Source: Trichobilharzia regenti (lineage: Eukaryota; Platyhelminthes; Trematoda; Strigeidida; Schistosomatidae). From it: a stretch of DNA of 64,000 nt. The first letter of the stretch is position 1. Each line of letters begins with the position of its first letter. The position numbers and the translations under genes are program-made. Under the pieces are notes generated by a model. It saw nothing but the letters and a program-made list of their open reading frames with translations, ran no database searches and was not told the origin of the DNA. The DNA lies in NCBI GenBank assembly GCA_944472135.2, contig OX235263.1, positions 85,902,721 to 85,966,720 on the forward strand, in the 5' to 3' direction. Below are positions 32,165 through 43,134 of this stretch, in pieces.

Positions 32165-32390
32165 GAGTACTAACGCGTCGATGGTTCAACGGTGGACACA
32201 GGTTGTCCGAGGTTCGACTCTTTCCCTATGAACTCTTAGACCTTGTTTAACTTATAGCAAGTCTGGTAAAGAAAGAAGGCTAAGGGGAGTGAGGTTGTCA
32301 ACTCCAGCTGGCAGAAAAGTATGTCATCATTGCTGCTGAAACTTCAAAGCTTGGGACTGTATTTTCCCCTCGAATTTCAGAGGAATAAAA
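32165..32390 (+). repeat. TS3 tRNA-like SINE
   Basis: Head ACGCGTCGATGGTTCAACGG, B box GAGGTTCGACTC, body CTGGTAAAGAAAGAAGGC, end motif GCTGAAACTTCAAAGCTTGG and an AATAAAATAAAATAA tail. Confidence 0.62.
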
Positions 32391-32689
32391 TAAAATAATT
32401 TTCCAACAGACGTCCGTTGAATATATTAGCACTGAATTTTTATTTCTTTATGTCTATGTTGACTCATTTCAGTGTAATAACTTGATCTGACGTGTTTCGT
32501 GTGCAAAGTTTTCGAGGTTGAAGTCTAAGTCCGTCATATTATGAGATGGAAACATTTTTAGATTAATCACGCGTTTACAGAAAACAACAGATTTCAAAAT
32601 CTGTCTAGTGTAGACAGCTTAGCGTCTTAAGATATAATTAACTGTTAATAAAATCTTTTTATTCTACTCTATTAGTTATGTTTAAAAGC

Positions 32690-32820
32690 ATGGGTTTGCA
32701 GGGATTTGAATCCCGGTGGGTGCGTACTACTGAACAGTCCCAAACTAGGACGAAACAGCTTTTCAGTTCTCCCAGGTTTTCCAAAGGTTCAGCTCATGAT
32801 GAAATCCTGAAAACTTTTAA
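32690..32820 (+). repeat. TS1 fragment with changed hammerhead core
   Basis: Half of the head (GGATTTGAATCCCGG) is followed by GTACTA, CTGAACAG, CCCAAACTAGGACGAAAC and the tail. C3 is present, but the general-acid position G8 is C. Confidence 0.62.
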
Positions 32821-32879
32821 GTTAGATTGCTAATCGATATCACTGGTGCAAGATGTATAGCAAACTTAGAGAAACCAGG

Positions 32880-33075
32880 CCTAACGGGTGATTAATTTTT
32901 AACCTAGTAGCTAAATGATCAACTGGTTCGTCTTGTAAATTGAAGATCCCAGGTGCGATCGCCGGTAGGTCCATAGGTGTTTACTTATGAAGATGCCTAA
33001 GTTAGGACGAAATAGCTATCCATTACTCCCCGGGTTCTGAGTGATATCTGTTTGTGAATAAATCTCCATTGCAGT
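32880..33075 (+). repeat. TS1 short element, diverged
   Basis: Head with AGCTAAATGATCAACTGG, B-box GTGCGATCGCC, hammerhead-like ATGAAGATGCC / GTTAGGACGAAAT and tail. Position 3 is A. Confidence 0.5.
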
Positions 33076-33220
33076 TAGACAAAATCCGAAAAAAGGTTAA
33101 TAACCCAAACGATAAGTTGTCATAATGGTAATTGTTAGTATTAGCCAGTGCATATGAGGAGTTCAATGGGCGCAGTAACAATTACGCAATGGGATGCATA
33201 AATTGATGAATGTGATATAT

Positions 33221-33268
33221 ATCCATTGGGGTTTCCCCGCGTGGGTTCGAATCCCATCCCCGTCGCCA
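33221..33268 (-). other. tRNA-Ser 3'-half copy serving as primer-binding site
   Basis: On the + strand these 48 bases read as the 3' half of a tRNA-Ser: anticodon-stem end ATCCATT, long variable arm GGGGTTTCCCC, T-arm GTGGGTTCGAATCCCAT, acceptor CCCCGTCG and a CCA end. Nuclear tRNA genes do not encode CCA, so this came from a mature tRNA. On the minus strand it starts TGGCGACGGGG right behind the LTR-F sequence, where a primer-binding site is expected, but it is far longer than the usual ~18 nt. Confidence 0.7.
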
Positions 33269-33610
33269 TAGTATTGTTATGTACTGGTCGAGAATTTAAT
33301 AGTCCTGACGCAAGAAAGACAGAAATCAGAAGACCACTAGGTTTGCGATGATACTTCTATTTTCCAAACACAAGGAGAATCAATCTGTCACACAAGGGTG
33401 TGAGAGCAAATATAAGAATGTCCGAACAAGTGTGAGAGCGAATATTCAAAATGAACAAATCAATAAACAGTCTTAACATGATTGGCTAATTATAATGGAA
33501 TATCGATCCATATATACATAGCAAAATATATCAGACTGTCAAACAAAACACACATATTATATGGATATATATCAGAATGCACATAGAAAGGAAGGGAAAA
33601 GTGTTATTAC
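33265..33610 (-). mobile_element. LTR-F relic
   Basis: Reverse complement matches 19200-19690 over many blocks (for example CCTAGTGGTCTTCTGATTTC and CCATTATAATTAGCCAATCA). The tRNA-Ser complement follows its downstream end directly. No gag-pol sequence was seen beyond it. Confidence 0.6.
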
Positions 33611-33874
33611 CTGAGAAGTCGAAAAAAAAACAAAAAATGTGAAGAAATAAACAAAACATTCAATTGTTCTAAAATACCCATTGATATTCCAAGATATTGG
33701 TAACTAAACAAAGCATAGACTTTTTGATAACTTACTCTTCATCAGATTCTAAAGTCAGATGCAGACATAAAAAGAACTTTCGGTAAATACCTATCTGAAT
33801 AGGGCCAGATTTTCAATGGTTCTTTAACCTATGTCAGCTCATGATAAAATCTTGCAACTAATATGCTTTTCATT

Positions 33875-34114
33875 GAATTGAATTCTTGATTTTCCCATCG
33901 ATTGATTGGACCCGTTGCACTAGAGGTGGCTCTCGTGGCCTAAGTGGTCTAGTGGATAACGCCTTGGCGCTTGAAACTATGGGCACTGGGTTCGAGCCTC
34001 GGTGGGAACATCATCACTCACTGAGAAATGCAGGTACATCCAGATGACGAGTCCCAATTAGGACGCAATGCGCATCCTGGATTCCACTGCTAGCCACCAT
34101 CCACCAATTGTATA
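33875..34114 (+). repeat. Sm-alpha-like tRNA SINE inserted in the palindrome
   Basis: Leader, head GTGGCCTAAGTGGTCTAGTG, B box GGGTTCGAGCC and hammerhead relic at 34033-34085 (CATCCAG then ATGACGAG, CCAATTAGGACGCAATG, CCTGGATTCC). C3 is A and the GAAA box is GCAA, so it is inactive. It is bounded by a 16-bp target duplication at 33859-33874 and 34115-34130 (TAATATGCTTTTCATT). Confidence 0.85.
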
Positions 34115-34369
34115 TAATATGCTTTTCATTCACATAAGAGTTCGGGGATCTTTATGAACGTTGAAATGAAATGAAGACCAGGTCATCAGCTGGATATTAC
34201 TACCCAGTCATTACAGAAAGTTCACTGGTTCGAATCCTGACGAAAACATCAATTTTACGACTTAAATTTAATCACCACATTTTCCCTTTATTGCTTGACT
34301 AAAATTTTGTATTCATTCGCTTAATCATATCCTTCATCACTAGCATGCAGTGCATCTGTATCTCTGACG

Positions 34370-35150
34370 CTCTAGACCTTCTGAAAGAAGTTCTCATCCC
34401 AAATGAATATTCGCCAAGATCCATTAACAAGAATACAAAACGAAAACTTCAAACAATCGAAACGTTGTTTACACCAAAAATAGAAATTTCACATTAACCT
34501 TGATTGGAAAGGAAGCATAATCTGTAACGTCCTTTGTAGAAAAATTCCATCATTTTTAGAAGAACATTCTTCTTTAGTTTTCTACTGATCTTCAGAAACC
34601 TGAAAGACAAGACCTCGCATCTGACCGCTTCTATGTGCATATTTCTGCTCAACTACGCCTGTGGAGCCAGGTATATTGGTCGTCCGAACCATATCCTGTC
34701 TAAAGAGGTTCAAGAACACTCACTATCTGGAATGGTCGCTGGAAGGCAGCGATGACTCTAAATGTGGTGAGACAATTCATGGTCACCTTGTCAACAGTGC
34801 ACATTGTCTCAAGAAACTCCTCCTTCAAAGTAATCTACAAAATGGAGAACAACCTGCCAAGGGAAATACACTTTCGTCTTCTTTACTCTGAGAGATTTTT
34901 GTCCTTCAGACAGAGAACTCCGAGGTTGTTTTACGCAAAAAATTTATTTAACTATTCCTTTTATCACGATAACAACCTTCTCAATTTATAGGAATTCGAT
35001 ATTTTATTGATTGATTCAATGTCGTTTAAACAACATTATTGTTGTTCATAACCCTAATTCTCTCATTATTAATATGGATGCATATAACTTCAGAACTAGA
35101 TGAAGAACAAGTTATGGGAAAGAATATTCTATGTTCAATGATCAGTCTTT
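34370..35150 (+). mobile_element. PLE 3' part, left palindrome arm and spacer
   Basis: Frame fragments ACGARYIGR-like (GCCTGTGGAGCCAGGTATAT encodes ACGARY), KEVQEHSLSG and IHGHLVNSAHCLKKL match the nuclease region of other PLEs. The 3' UTR (TTTAAACAACATTATTGTTG) follows the 60-kb copy and ends near 35150 after GTTCAATGATCAGTC. Many stops. Confidence 0.68.
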
Positions 35151-36104
35151 TAAAATATCGAATTCCTATAAATTGAGAAGGTTGTTATCGTGATAAAAGG
35201 AATAGTTAAATAAATTTTTTGCGTAAAACAACCTCGGAGTTCTCTGTCTGAAGGACAAAAATCTCTCAGAGTAAAGAAGACGAAAGTGTATTTCCCTTGG
35301 CAGGTTGTTCTCCATTTTGTAGATTACTTTGAAGGAGGAGTTTCTTGAGACAATGTGCACTGTTGACAAGGTGACCATGAATTGTCTCACCACATTTAGA
35401 GTCATCGCTGCCTTCCAGCGACCATTCCAGATAGTGAGTGTTCTTGAACCTCTTTAGACAGGATATGGTTCGGACGACCAATATACCTGGCTCCACAGGC
35501 GTAGTTGAGCAGAAATATGCACATAGAAGCGGTCAGATGCGAGGTCTTGTCTTTCAGGTTTCTGAAGATCAGTAGAAAACTAAAGAAGAATGTTCTTCTA
35601 AAAATGATGGAATTTTTCTACAAAGGACGTTACAGATTATGCTTCCTTTCCAATCAAGGTTAATGTGAAATTTCTATTTTTGGTGTAAACAACGTTTCGA
35701 TTGTTTGAAGTTTTCGTTTTGTATTCTTGTTAATGGATCTTGGCGAATATTCATTTGGGATGAGAACTTCTTTCAGAAGGTCTAGAGCGTCAGAGATACA
35801 GATGCACTGCATGCTAGTGATGAAGGATATGATTAAGCGAATGAATACAAAATTTTAGTCAAGCAATAAAGGGAAAATGTGGTGATTAAATTTAAGTCGT
35901 AAAATTGATGTTTTCGTCAGGATTCGAACCAGTGAACTTTCTGTAATGACTGGGTAGTAATATCCAGCTGATGACCTGGTCTTCATTTCATTTCAACGTT
36001 CATAAAGATCCCCGAACTCTTATGTGAATGAAAAGCATATTAGTTGCAAGATTTTATCATGAGCTGACATAGGTTAAAGAACCATTGAAAATCTGGCCCT
36101 ATTC

Positions 36105-36482
36105 AGATAGGTAGTTACCTTAGGTTCTGGCGATAAATCGTGACTAGTAGAGTACAGCAGGTTAGTCGTAAGGACGAATACTCACCGAGGATATTTACTC
36201 GTGACCCTGATATATCGTGAATTGGTCGAGGTTGGAATTCAGGGGCTGGCCGTCGAGGAGTCGGGTCCCAGTGACGTAATGGTCTACGAGCTCGCTATCC
36301 TTGTAGCCAGAAGGTCTTTGATTCGAACCCTTATGTTGTTTGCATACTGTGAAGAGTCTCAAACTAGGCTGACGAAACAGCTGGCTGTCCAGTACTCCCA
36401 GCTGATTTTGCAGGTGATGTCAGCTCATGATGAAATCGCTTAACTAGTCAATCTAATCCCTACAAACCAATAGTTGGAAAGC
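36105..36482 (+). repeat. TS1 short element
   Basis: Leader from GGTAGTTACCTTAGGTTCTG, head GTGACGTAATGGTCTACGAG, B box GATTCGAACCC, hammerhead with position 3 deleted (ACTG then TGAAGAG), stem III region expanded (CAGCTGGCTGTC), and tail. Confidence 0.7.
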
Positions 36483-36989
36483 ACAATTTATAAGTTTCTT
36501 AGGGAATCACATTCTACCCCCGTGCCCATGTTCTACAAATACATTTGTGAATGCAAAGCAGTTGAATTTTTAATCGAATTTGTTTCTATTAAGAGTGTAG
36601 TGTTATGTGACAAAAAGAGTTAGAGACTGTGCGAGAGATTGTTTTTCATTTACTGTGACTACTTAGAAGGTGGGCATTTATTGATAAATTGACTTTAGAA
36701 CAACGGAATAACAGTTTAAGTCATTTCCAAATGACCTCAGCTACAAGTCAGCCTTAGGGATAACAGTAATTTTCCTCTTAGATAATATGGAATTTGTATG
36801 AATGGGTTGTCTTCGACATTGGTTATCTGATGTACTAATCAGTTGCAGATATCGTTGGATCATATTATGAGCACATAATTTGATCATAATAATGAAGTAT
36901 TCTGTCATCTAAAATGTCTTTGGAACCTCGTGTTCTTCAGATAGTTCACGGACATCTCATGAGTTTCACTCAACAAGAAGGATGACACC

Positions 36990-37450
36990 TATATTCAATG
37001 CTTTATGCCACTTAGATCAGTAGGCGTAAAATCAAAATCACTTAATTCGATATTCTGCAACCCGAAAGATCCTACAGGAAAAGAAGATAAAAGTAATACC
37101 ATCAACAAAATAAATAGCATGGTATGAAATGCAATAAAGCTTACATCGGCCAACAAAGTGGGCGTCTCCTTCGAATCAGAATCGAGGAACACAAATTGGC
37201 TGTAAAAAGACATACTATGTATTCTTTCATAACAAGACATGTAGAAAATTACGGACATCAATTTGATTGGGTTATTGTCCGAATTTTTAAGTAGAGGAAG
37301 CACCAAAATTGCCGGAGAATTCCTAGAAGCCTGGTATTCAAACGAATATACGACTTACAAACATGTTATTATAGACCAAGTCAACGCCCTCATAAAAAGT
37401 TAATCTTGTGACGAGAAATTTTAAAATCGAAATGAATAAGAAAATGATCA
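36990..37450 (+). mobile_element. PLE GIY-YIG fragment, third lineage
   Basis: Reads in pieces YIGQQSG, LRIRIEEHKLAVKRHTM, SFITRHVENYGHQFDW, EFLEAWYSNEYTTYKH. This order (YIGQ, EHKxAVKR, GHxFDW, EAW(F/Y)S) is typical of a PLE nuclease lineage different from the 7-10 kb and 24-25 kb copies. One frameshift and a stop interrupt it. Confidence 0.65.
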
Positions 37451-37674
37451 TTGCATGTGTAGATTGACTACCAGTCATGAAGATGGTTTCCAGGAGACTC
37501 AGTTTCATCATTCACTTTCTGTTAAAACTAGCACTGAATATGTCGTCCAGGAAGACGACGAAAGCTCCGCAATTAAAGCAATCAACTGAGGGAACACAAC
37601 TAAGTGCAAATCATCCACCTGAGCTAAAAATCTTCTCTATTATTTCAAAATTCTGATGTGTGGATGTGGTATCT

Positions 37675-37780
37675 TTTATTAACCAGGTGACGAGTTTTAC
37701 TGATATTAAGGGAAGCTGAACCTCGAAGAATTAAAGTCTTAGACAAGTATTAAACAGTCCCCCTAGACACCTTGACTAAT
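37675..37780 (+). repeat. Short dispersed repeat, also at 27.0 kb
   Basis: Second copy of the repeat described at 26965-27080. Confidence 0.5.
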
Positions 37781-37784
37781 ACAT

Positions 37785-38455
37785 GTTTGAAAGCATCAAA
37801 TCTAGATAACGAGAATTCATTTACACAACAGATCATCTTTCACATAGATCAGGAAGCATTGAAATTCCCGTTTATGCAATGAAATTTATACAGTAATTAT
37901 GTGTACACACCAAATCATTGATTCAACAGTATGTTGGTTAGCATATAAATCTTATCTGTCCTGTGATGTCTTTTTTTCGACTATAAAAACTAATATATAC
38001 TGGTCATAATTAGAATTCGGTCAAGCGTTCAACATACTTTCTGTATGTATTAATGTATAAATAATAATAGAAATTATTATTATTAACACTAATATTATGA
38101 TTAATAGTCATTTTGTACAATTGATCGATCGATCAACTGGCTGAAGCTGGAGGTGGGTGGCAGTCATATTTAGTTAGTCAAGGGTAAATAAAGCAAGTGA
38201 ATTTGCACAATAGTTCAGCTTTCAGGTTCTAACGCATTTCATGAAAGTGCACGTAAAGATAAGGAAAAAGAAAATAAACGAAATTGTATGGGATGATGAA
38301 TATTTCATGGATTCGGGAGTTTACAAAAAGCATGAATAAATGAATCTGTGAAAGATTTTTACAAAAATATACCGTCAGCAGTCTTTACCATTAACTATTG
38401 ATATTCTCCACTTTACCTACATGACTGGCTCATATCAACAGTTGGCATTTTAATA
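37785..38455. other. No recognisable feature
   Basis: AT-rich sequence with a run of AT trinucleotides near 38050. Confidence 0.35.
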
Positions 38456-38469
38456 ACTGATATAAGAAT

Positions 38470-40200
38470 AAAACTTGTGCAATATGGTAGAGTATAATCC
38501 ATTGTGGATAAAATTTATTTTAATGAATCACTCAGTGTTGGACAGTAGTAATATTAACTGATGACGAAGTTTCAAGACCAAATTATTATTGATCATAATC
38601 ATTATCAAGACATTCGCACAACAAGGTTAGTCCATACGACCAATAGTAGATTTCAGAAATACCCCTACTTATGAATTATCAAAACACTTAGCTCTAATAT
38701 TATGCCCCATTAGAAATCGTTCAAACTCTAGACTAACTAACTAATTCATATGAGATGAAAAACAAACTAAATGACATTCAACTACAGAATGATGAAACAA
38801 TGGTTAGTTTTTATATAACTAATCTTTGTACTAATATACCAATCAATATGGCCTTAGAAGCAGTTAAAAAAGAACTAATTGCAGATCCTGAAATCACTCA
38901 TAGGACAAAGCTGTCTAGTGGAGAAATTATTTAAGGAATTCAGTTATACCTTACATCTACTCTCTTTAAATACCACGGCAACATATATAGACAAACAGAA
39001 GGTGTAGCAATGCGATTGATCACCAATATCCCCTATCGTAGCAGACATATTTATGGACAGCTGGGAAAGTATTTCTCTTAATACATTTAATCTTACTCCA
39101 AAAATATCGTGAAGATGTGTAGATAACACTTTCACAGTGTTAAAATCAGAACATATCTCTAGTTTCTTGACACACGTAAACTCACTGGTGGAGGGTATAA
39201 AATTCACATTTGAATCGGAAAATAAACAAGGAGAATTAGCTATGTTAGATTGTAAAATAAAACGAATAGAAGAAGGTAAACTGCACACTAACCAACGCAC
39301 TCTAATAGATGTTTAGACATTAATTCATCTCATCCGTCGTTATCTGTCTGTGGAGGCAGGCTTAGTCAAGTGTCTTTCTAACAAACCGAGCAGTAGCACT
39401 AAATAGTACAAGAAAAGACCTAAATGATGAAATAAAACAGATAGAAGAGGCGTTGGTGTCAAATGACTAAATATCCTATAAAACTCATGAGGAAGATCAG
39501 AAATGGACAAAAGCCAAGTAAAATTAATGGTGAAACTGATAATGATAAAATTAAGAAAGTATATTATGTATCTACGGTAGTTTTGGCATAAAAGGAGGAG
39601 ACATGTGAGATCCTCTCCATGTAGGATTCTTAATAATGCAGGAATCAGAGTGACATTTAGACAGCTAGGACAAGCTCTGTAGTTTAAAGGACCTTGTCAG
39701 TTGATCCGATTAGAAAATTAATTTAAAAAATATCTTAAAATGATAGTGAGCGAGGTCAACTACATAGGTCAATTTAGTAGATCGGGAGTAGTCAGATTGT
39801 TGGAACATAAGAATTCAGCTAAGATTAGAATGACTGATCTCACGGAGATGAGTAATTCAGAAAAAAGCCCAGCTATTGCACTGCATGCATTAACACACAC
39901 ACAGGTGGGAGGGGGTTAAAATTCTAAGAAGTAATCTAGGTAGGTGGAGAGAGAGGTTGATTAATGAATCCTTGTTCATTGAGTCTACAGCCAACACGTG
40001 CAATAGGAATGACTCATCACTCATACCTTAAATATGGAAAATACTACTACTAGTCAAATCAAGTGATGGAAGGTAATGGAATTATATAAACGAAGTAAAA
40101 TAGTTGTATGAGTACCTTGATATGATTATGAGTAATAAACTGTGCTCGAAATGTGGTATCAGTAAATATTACTTGAGACTTTGTTAAAATAAATCTTACC
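38470..40200 (+). mobile_element. Penelope-like element, second lineage, with terminal copies
   Basis: Same lineage as 24.0-25.8 kb but longer at the 5' side: LTNLCTNIPINMALEAVKKE and LSSGEII precede the shared region. The catalytic motif reads CVDNTF where the relative has YVDDTF, so both the Tyr and the second Asp are lost. A short insertion breaks the AMGSP motif. Terminal pieces at 38490-38590 (CAGTGTTGGACAGTAGTAAT) and in reverse at about 40075-40200 (GTATGAGTACCTTGATATGA) match the terminal copies of the relative. Confidence 0.75.
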
Positions 40201-40204
40201 CATA

Positions 40205-40765
40205 ATGGCATTTTAATAAATTTGAACAAAAGAAGAACGACAAATATAACACGAGAATATACGCTCATCTCTTAATATTCCGGGAATTCTTCTCAATCGG
40301 CTACAACTTATTTCACAATGACAAATGGTAATACATATATAGGAAGTGTAAGTAAGAGTAGCTCAAAATGAGATAAGTTGTTAAATTATTAAGAATTATT
40401 AGGGAATGACAAATTTTTACGATAATTAGACCAACTACTCTTGAGAGTAGAGTTATAAACTTTCGTGGGTAGAAATAAGATTTAACTAGAAAAAGCATAG
40501 CCATTTAATACATACATTACGTAACTGTAGAAAATATGTTTTCATAAAATAGCAAGAAAGGGAGGGGGAGAGTAACGTTCACCTGAAACAATGGAGTTTT
40601 CTAAACAGAACCGAAGATACAAGAGAACACATGACGTAATAAAATTGCGTACTCTGTTATTTAAGTTTAATCCTCATGTTACTTACTGTAAAGTTCACCA
40701 TACATAAATTTGGTTTTAATCGTTTAATGAACATTACCTCGACAAAATATAGCAAGGTACGTTTA
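40205..40765. other. No recognisable feature
   Basis: AT-rich, two short hydrophobic frames on the minus strand with no family signature. Confidence 0.35.
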
Positions 40766-40777
40766 TTCTTATGCAAG

Positions 40778-41075
40778 TGGTGGATGGTGGCTAGCAGTGG
40801 AATCCAGGACAACGCGCATTTCGTCCTATTTGGGACTCGTCATCTGGATATACCTGCATTTCTTAGTCAGTGATGATGTTCCCACTGAGGCTCGAACCCG
40901 GTTCCCATAGTTTCAAACGCCAAAGCGTTATCCACTAGACTATTCGGGGGATGAGAGCCACCTCTTGTCCAAACGGGTCATATTAATTATTGAACTGAAG
41001 TTTTGATTTTCCCGACCGAGCACTTCGGTCCAATCAATCAACGGGAAAATCAAAAATTCAGTTCAATAGGTTTAT
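40778..41075 (-). repeat. Sm-alpha-like tRNA SINE with hairpin leader
   Basis: Minus strand: a leader hairpin at 40994-41073, whose two ~26-base arms (ATTGAACTGAA... and its complement) enclose about 25 bases. Then the head (B box GGGTTCGAGCC) and a hammerhead relic at 40797-40858: CATCCAG? arm reads TATCCAG, then ATGACGAG (C3 is A), GTCCC/GGAC stem II intact, GAAA intact, CTGGATTCC arm. Apart from C3 and extra bases in stem III it looks well preserved. Confidence 0.78.
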
Positions 41076-41109
41076 TCTTCTTGCTAATTATTTTGAACTC
41101 TTTGAGATT

Positions 41110-41129
41110 GTCCCCCCCCCCCAAAAAAA
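41110..41129 (+). repeat. Adjacent poly-C and poly-A runs
   Basis: About ten C followed by about eight A. Could be genuine or a sequencing artefact. Confidence 0.7.
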
Positions 41130-41429
41130 ATAATCAGTGTGCAATAGATTACACGCAGTTTGAGTGTTTAATGCCTGTGAACCCCTTAGTTTCCGGTTAT
41201 TGTCTTTTTTTGGCGTGTGTTAAAAAATGAAGAATTCGGCCTATCTCTCTGTTCTTCTTCCAATATATGTGCTTTGGCATGAAACATGTAAACTGGTAAG
41301 CGCGGTTGGAAGTATGCTCAAAATTATAATTTAATTTTTTTTTAATTTTGTATGGTTGAGGTTGTCGTCTACTGAATAATCATCGAAATTATAAAAAAAC
41401 GAGCTTAGTATTATCTTGGTATACTTGTT

Positions 41430-43130
41430 GTTCATTTTTGATTTAAGTTCACAAGTTCGACAGCGAGTCGCTTTTCACCAATGTCCCACTAACAGAAACG
41501 GTCTGCTTCGTATGCAGATATATAGATGGCGACCACCTCGATATTGAAATACCGACAACATACTTGAAAGAATTATTATTGAGATGCACTCCGAACGTCC
41601 ACTTCACTTTCAACGACACCATCTACAGACAAAAAGATGGTATTGCAATGGGATCTCCGTTGGGTCCACTACTATCAGATTGCTTCGTAGCAAGCCTCGA
41701 GAGAGGTTCACTAAAGCCAAGCATCGACAATTAGCGACCGTATAAAAGATACGTGAATGACATTTTCATTATTTGTGACAACAACAACGACCCCAATCTG
41801 CTGCTGAAGACATTTAACAATTACCATCCAGCAATAAAATTCACTCTTGAAATGGAAAACGAGTCAAAAATTCCGTTTCTTGATGTGGAACTGACAAGAA
41901 GAGCTGATGGGAGCCTAAAAAGATCAATCCATAGAAAACCTAAGTGGAATGGTCAACTAACAAGCTTCTATAGCTGGGTGCCCATTCAACAAAAGCGAGA
42001 TTTAATTAAGCCACTTGCTACCCACTTCCGACGCATCTGTAGTCCCGACGTTCTGGAAATAGAATTAGATATTCTGAGAGAAATCTTCATCCGAAATGGA
42101 TACCCAATAAGATTTATTGACAAAAATATGAAACCAATAATTCGGAGAAACGAAACTTCACTTGCGCCTAAAAAGAGACTCGACATGAACTTGGATTTCA
42201 AGGGAAATTTGACAAGCAATATTCTCAAGAGAAGGATCACATCATCTCTGAGAAGAACATTCTTTACAGCAATACTAAGAATAACGTTCTCCAGTCACCC
42301 AGAAGCAGAAGCCTCAAGGACAAGATCCCGCATCTGGCCACTTCTATGTGCATGTATCAGTTCACCTTCTGCTGTGGAGCCAGGTACATCGGTCGTTCGA
42401 TGCGCATCCTGTCCAAGAGGATTCAAGAACACTATCCAGCATGGTTGCAAAAAGGCAATACTGGTGCAATAAGGAGTGCGATAATTGAACACCTGGTCAA
42501 CAGTGATTACTGCATTTCAACAAACGCCTCTTCCTTCAAAGTAATCTACAGAGTCAAGAATAACATATCAAAGGCAATACGGTTTCGTCTCCTTTGTATC
42601 GCTGAAGCTCTGGCCATTCAATTGGAAAAACCGGAGCTGTGCATACAAAAGAGAATTACTCAACCACTTCTACTCTCATGGTAACAATGTTTTGATTTGT
42701 TTTGAGTTTCCATTTTTCATTTTGATGACTTAATTTTGTTTTTTTGCCTGTTCCTTAATTGCTTATAGTTCTTGTATTCACTTAGATCTCTTACATAGTT
42801 TCGTATTATCTACTTTGTTTCTATGTGCATCCTGAGTAAAATTCACTATTATTATTACGACTGTTTGTGACAACTCATCACCTTTGTTACTACTCTAGTT
42901 TCCTTAACACTTAATTTTCTTGGCCTGTATTACCAACCTTCACTTCTTTAGTTAAAGTAACCTCAACCAATTGTAATTTTGTTTGACAAAATTAATGTAC
43001 ACATACGTACAAAACAACACATACATATATATTTGCTATTGTACAACTATGAAAGTGAATTCGCCGAAAAGAGACTCTTGGCTGATCTAAGTGTTTGTTT
43101 TCATTAATGCCTGGATGGGGATTATCCATG
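41430..43130 (+). mobile_element. Penelope-like element, 5'-truncated, dead RT
   Basis: Contains the RT from SLFTNVPLTETV on, the GIY-YIG nuclease, the C-terminus and a ~440-bp 3' UTR. The 3' UTR matches the minus-strand copy at 27.8-28.4 kb and holds a hammerhead-like relic near 43050 (CTATGAAAGTG, then CGAAAAGAGACTCTT). The relic lacks one base of CTGATGA. The fingers domain and everything upstream are gone. Confidence 0.82.
41465..42684 (+). pseudogene. PLE reverse transcriptase and GIY-YIG nuclease, disrupted
   Basis: One frame gives SLFTNVPLTETV, DGIAMGSPLGPLLSDCF, a TAG near 41732, then RYVNDIFIICDNN. The catalytic Y-x-D-D is YVND: the first Asp is Asn (41756-41758), which should abolish polymerisation. 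The thumb and linker follow (KIPFLDVELTRRADG, RKPKWNGQLTSFYS, MNLDFKGNLTSNILKRRI). After a frameshift near 42300-42350 the nuclease reads MCMYQFTFCCGARYIGRSMR, IIEHLVNSDYC, SSFKVIYRVKN, EKPELCIQKRITQPLLLSW and stop. The nuclease frame of about 112 codons is the best-kept GIY-YIG in the window. Confidence 0.85.
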
Positions 43131-43134
43131 AATC

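Larger units (their letters stand above)
33782..36119. repeat. Near-perfect palindrome, 969-bp arms
   Basis: Left arm 33782-35006 and right arm 35151-36119 are reverse complements. Open frames in both give identical 76- and 79-residue peptides. When a 256-bp SINE insertion (with its duplicated target) is removed from the left arm, both arms are 969 bp, with no length difference. The arms contain a TS1 tail at the outer edge, unassigned sequence, and a PLE 3' region pointing to the centre. The 144-bp spacer is the rest of the PLE 3' UTR in + orientation. Confidence 0.88.

Noticed and set aside
34661..35496. Identical 76- and 79-residue frames on opposite strands as paired genes
   Set aside because: They are the same PLE debris duplicated by the palindrome.
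36995..37306. 103-codon minus-strand frame with hydrophobic stretches
   Set aside because: It is the antisense shadow of a plus-strand PLE nuclease fragment.
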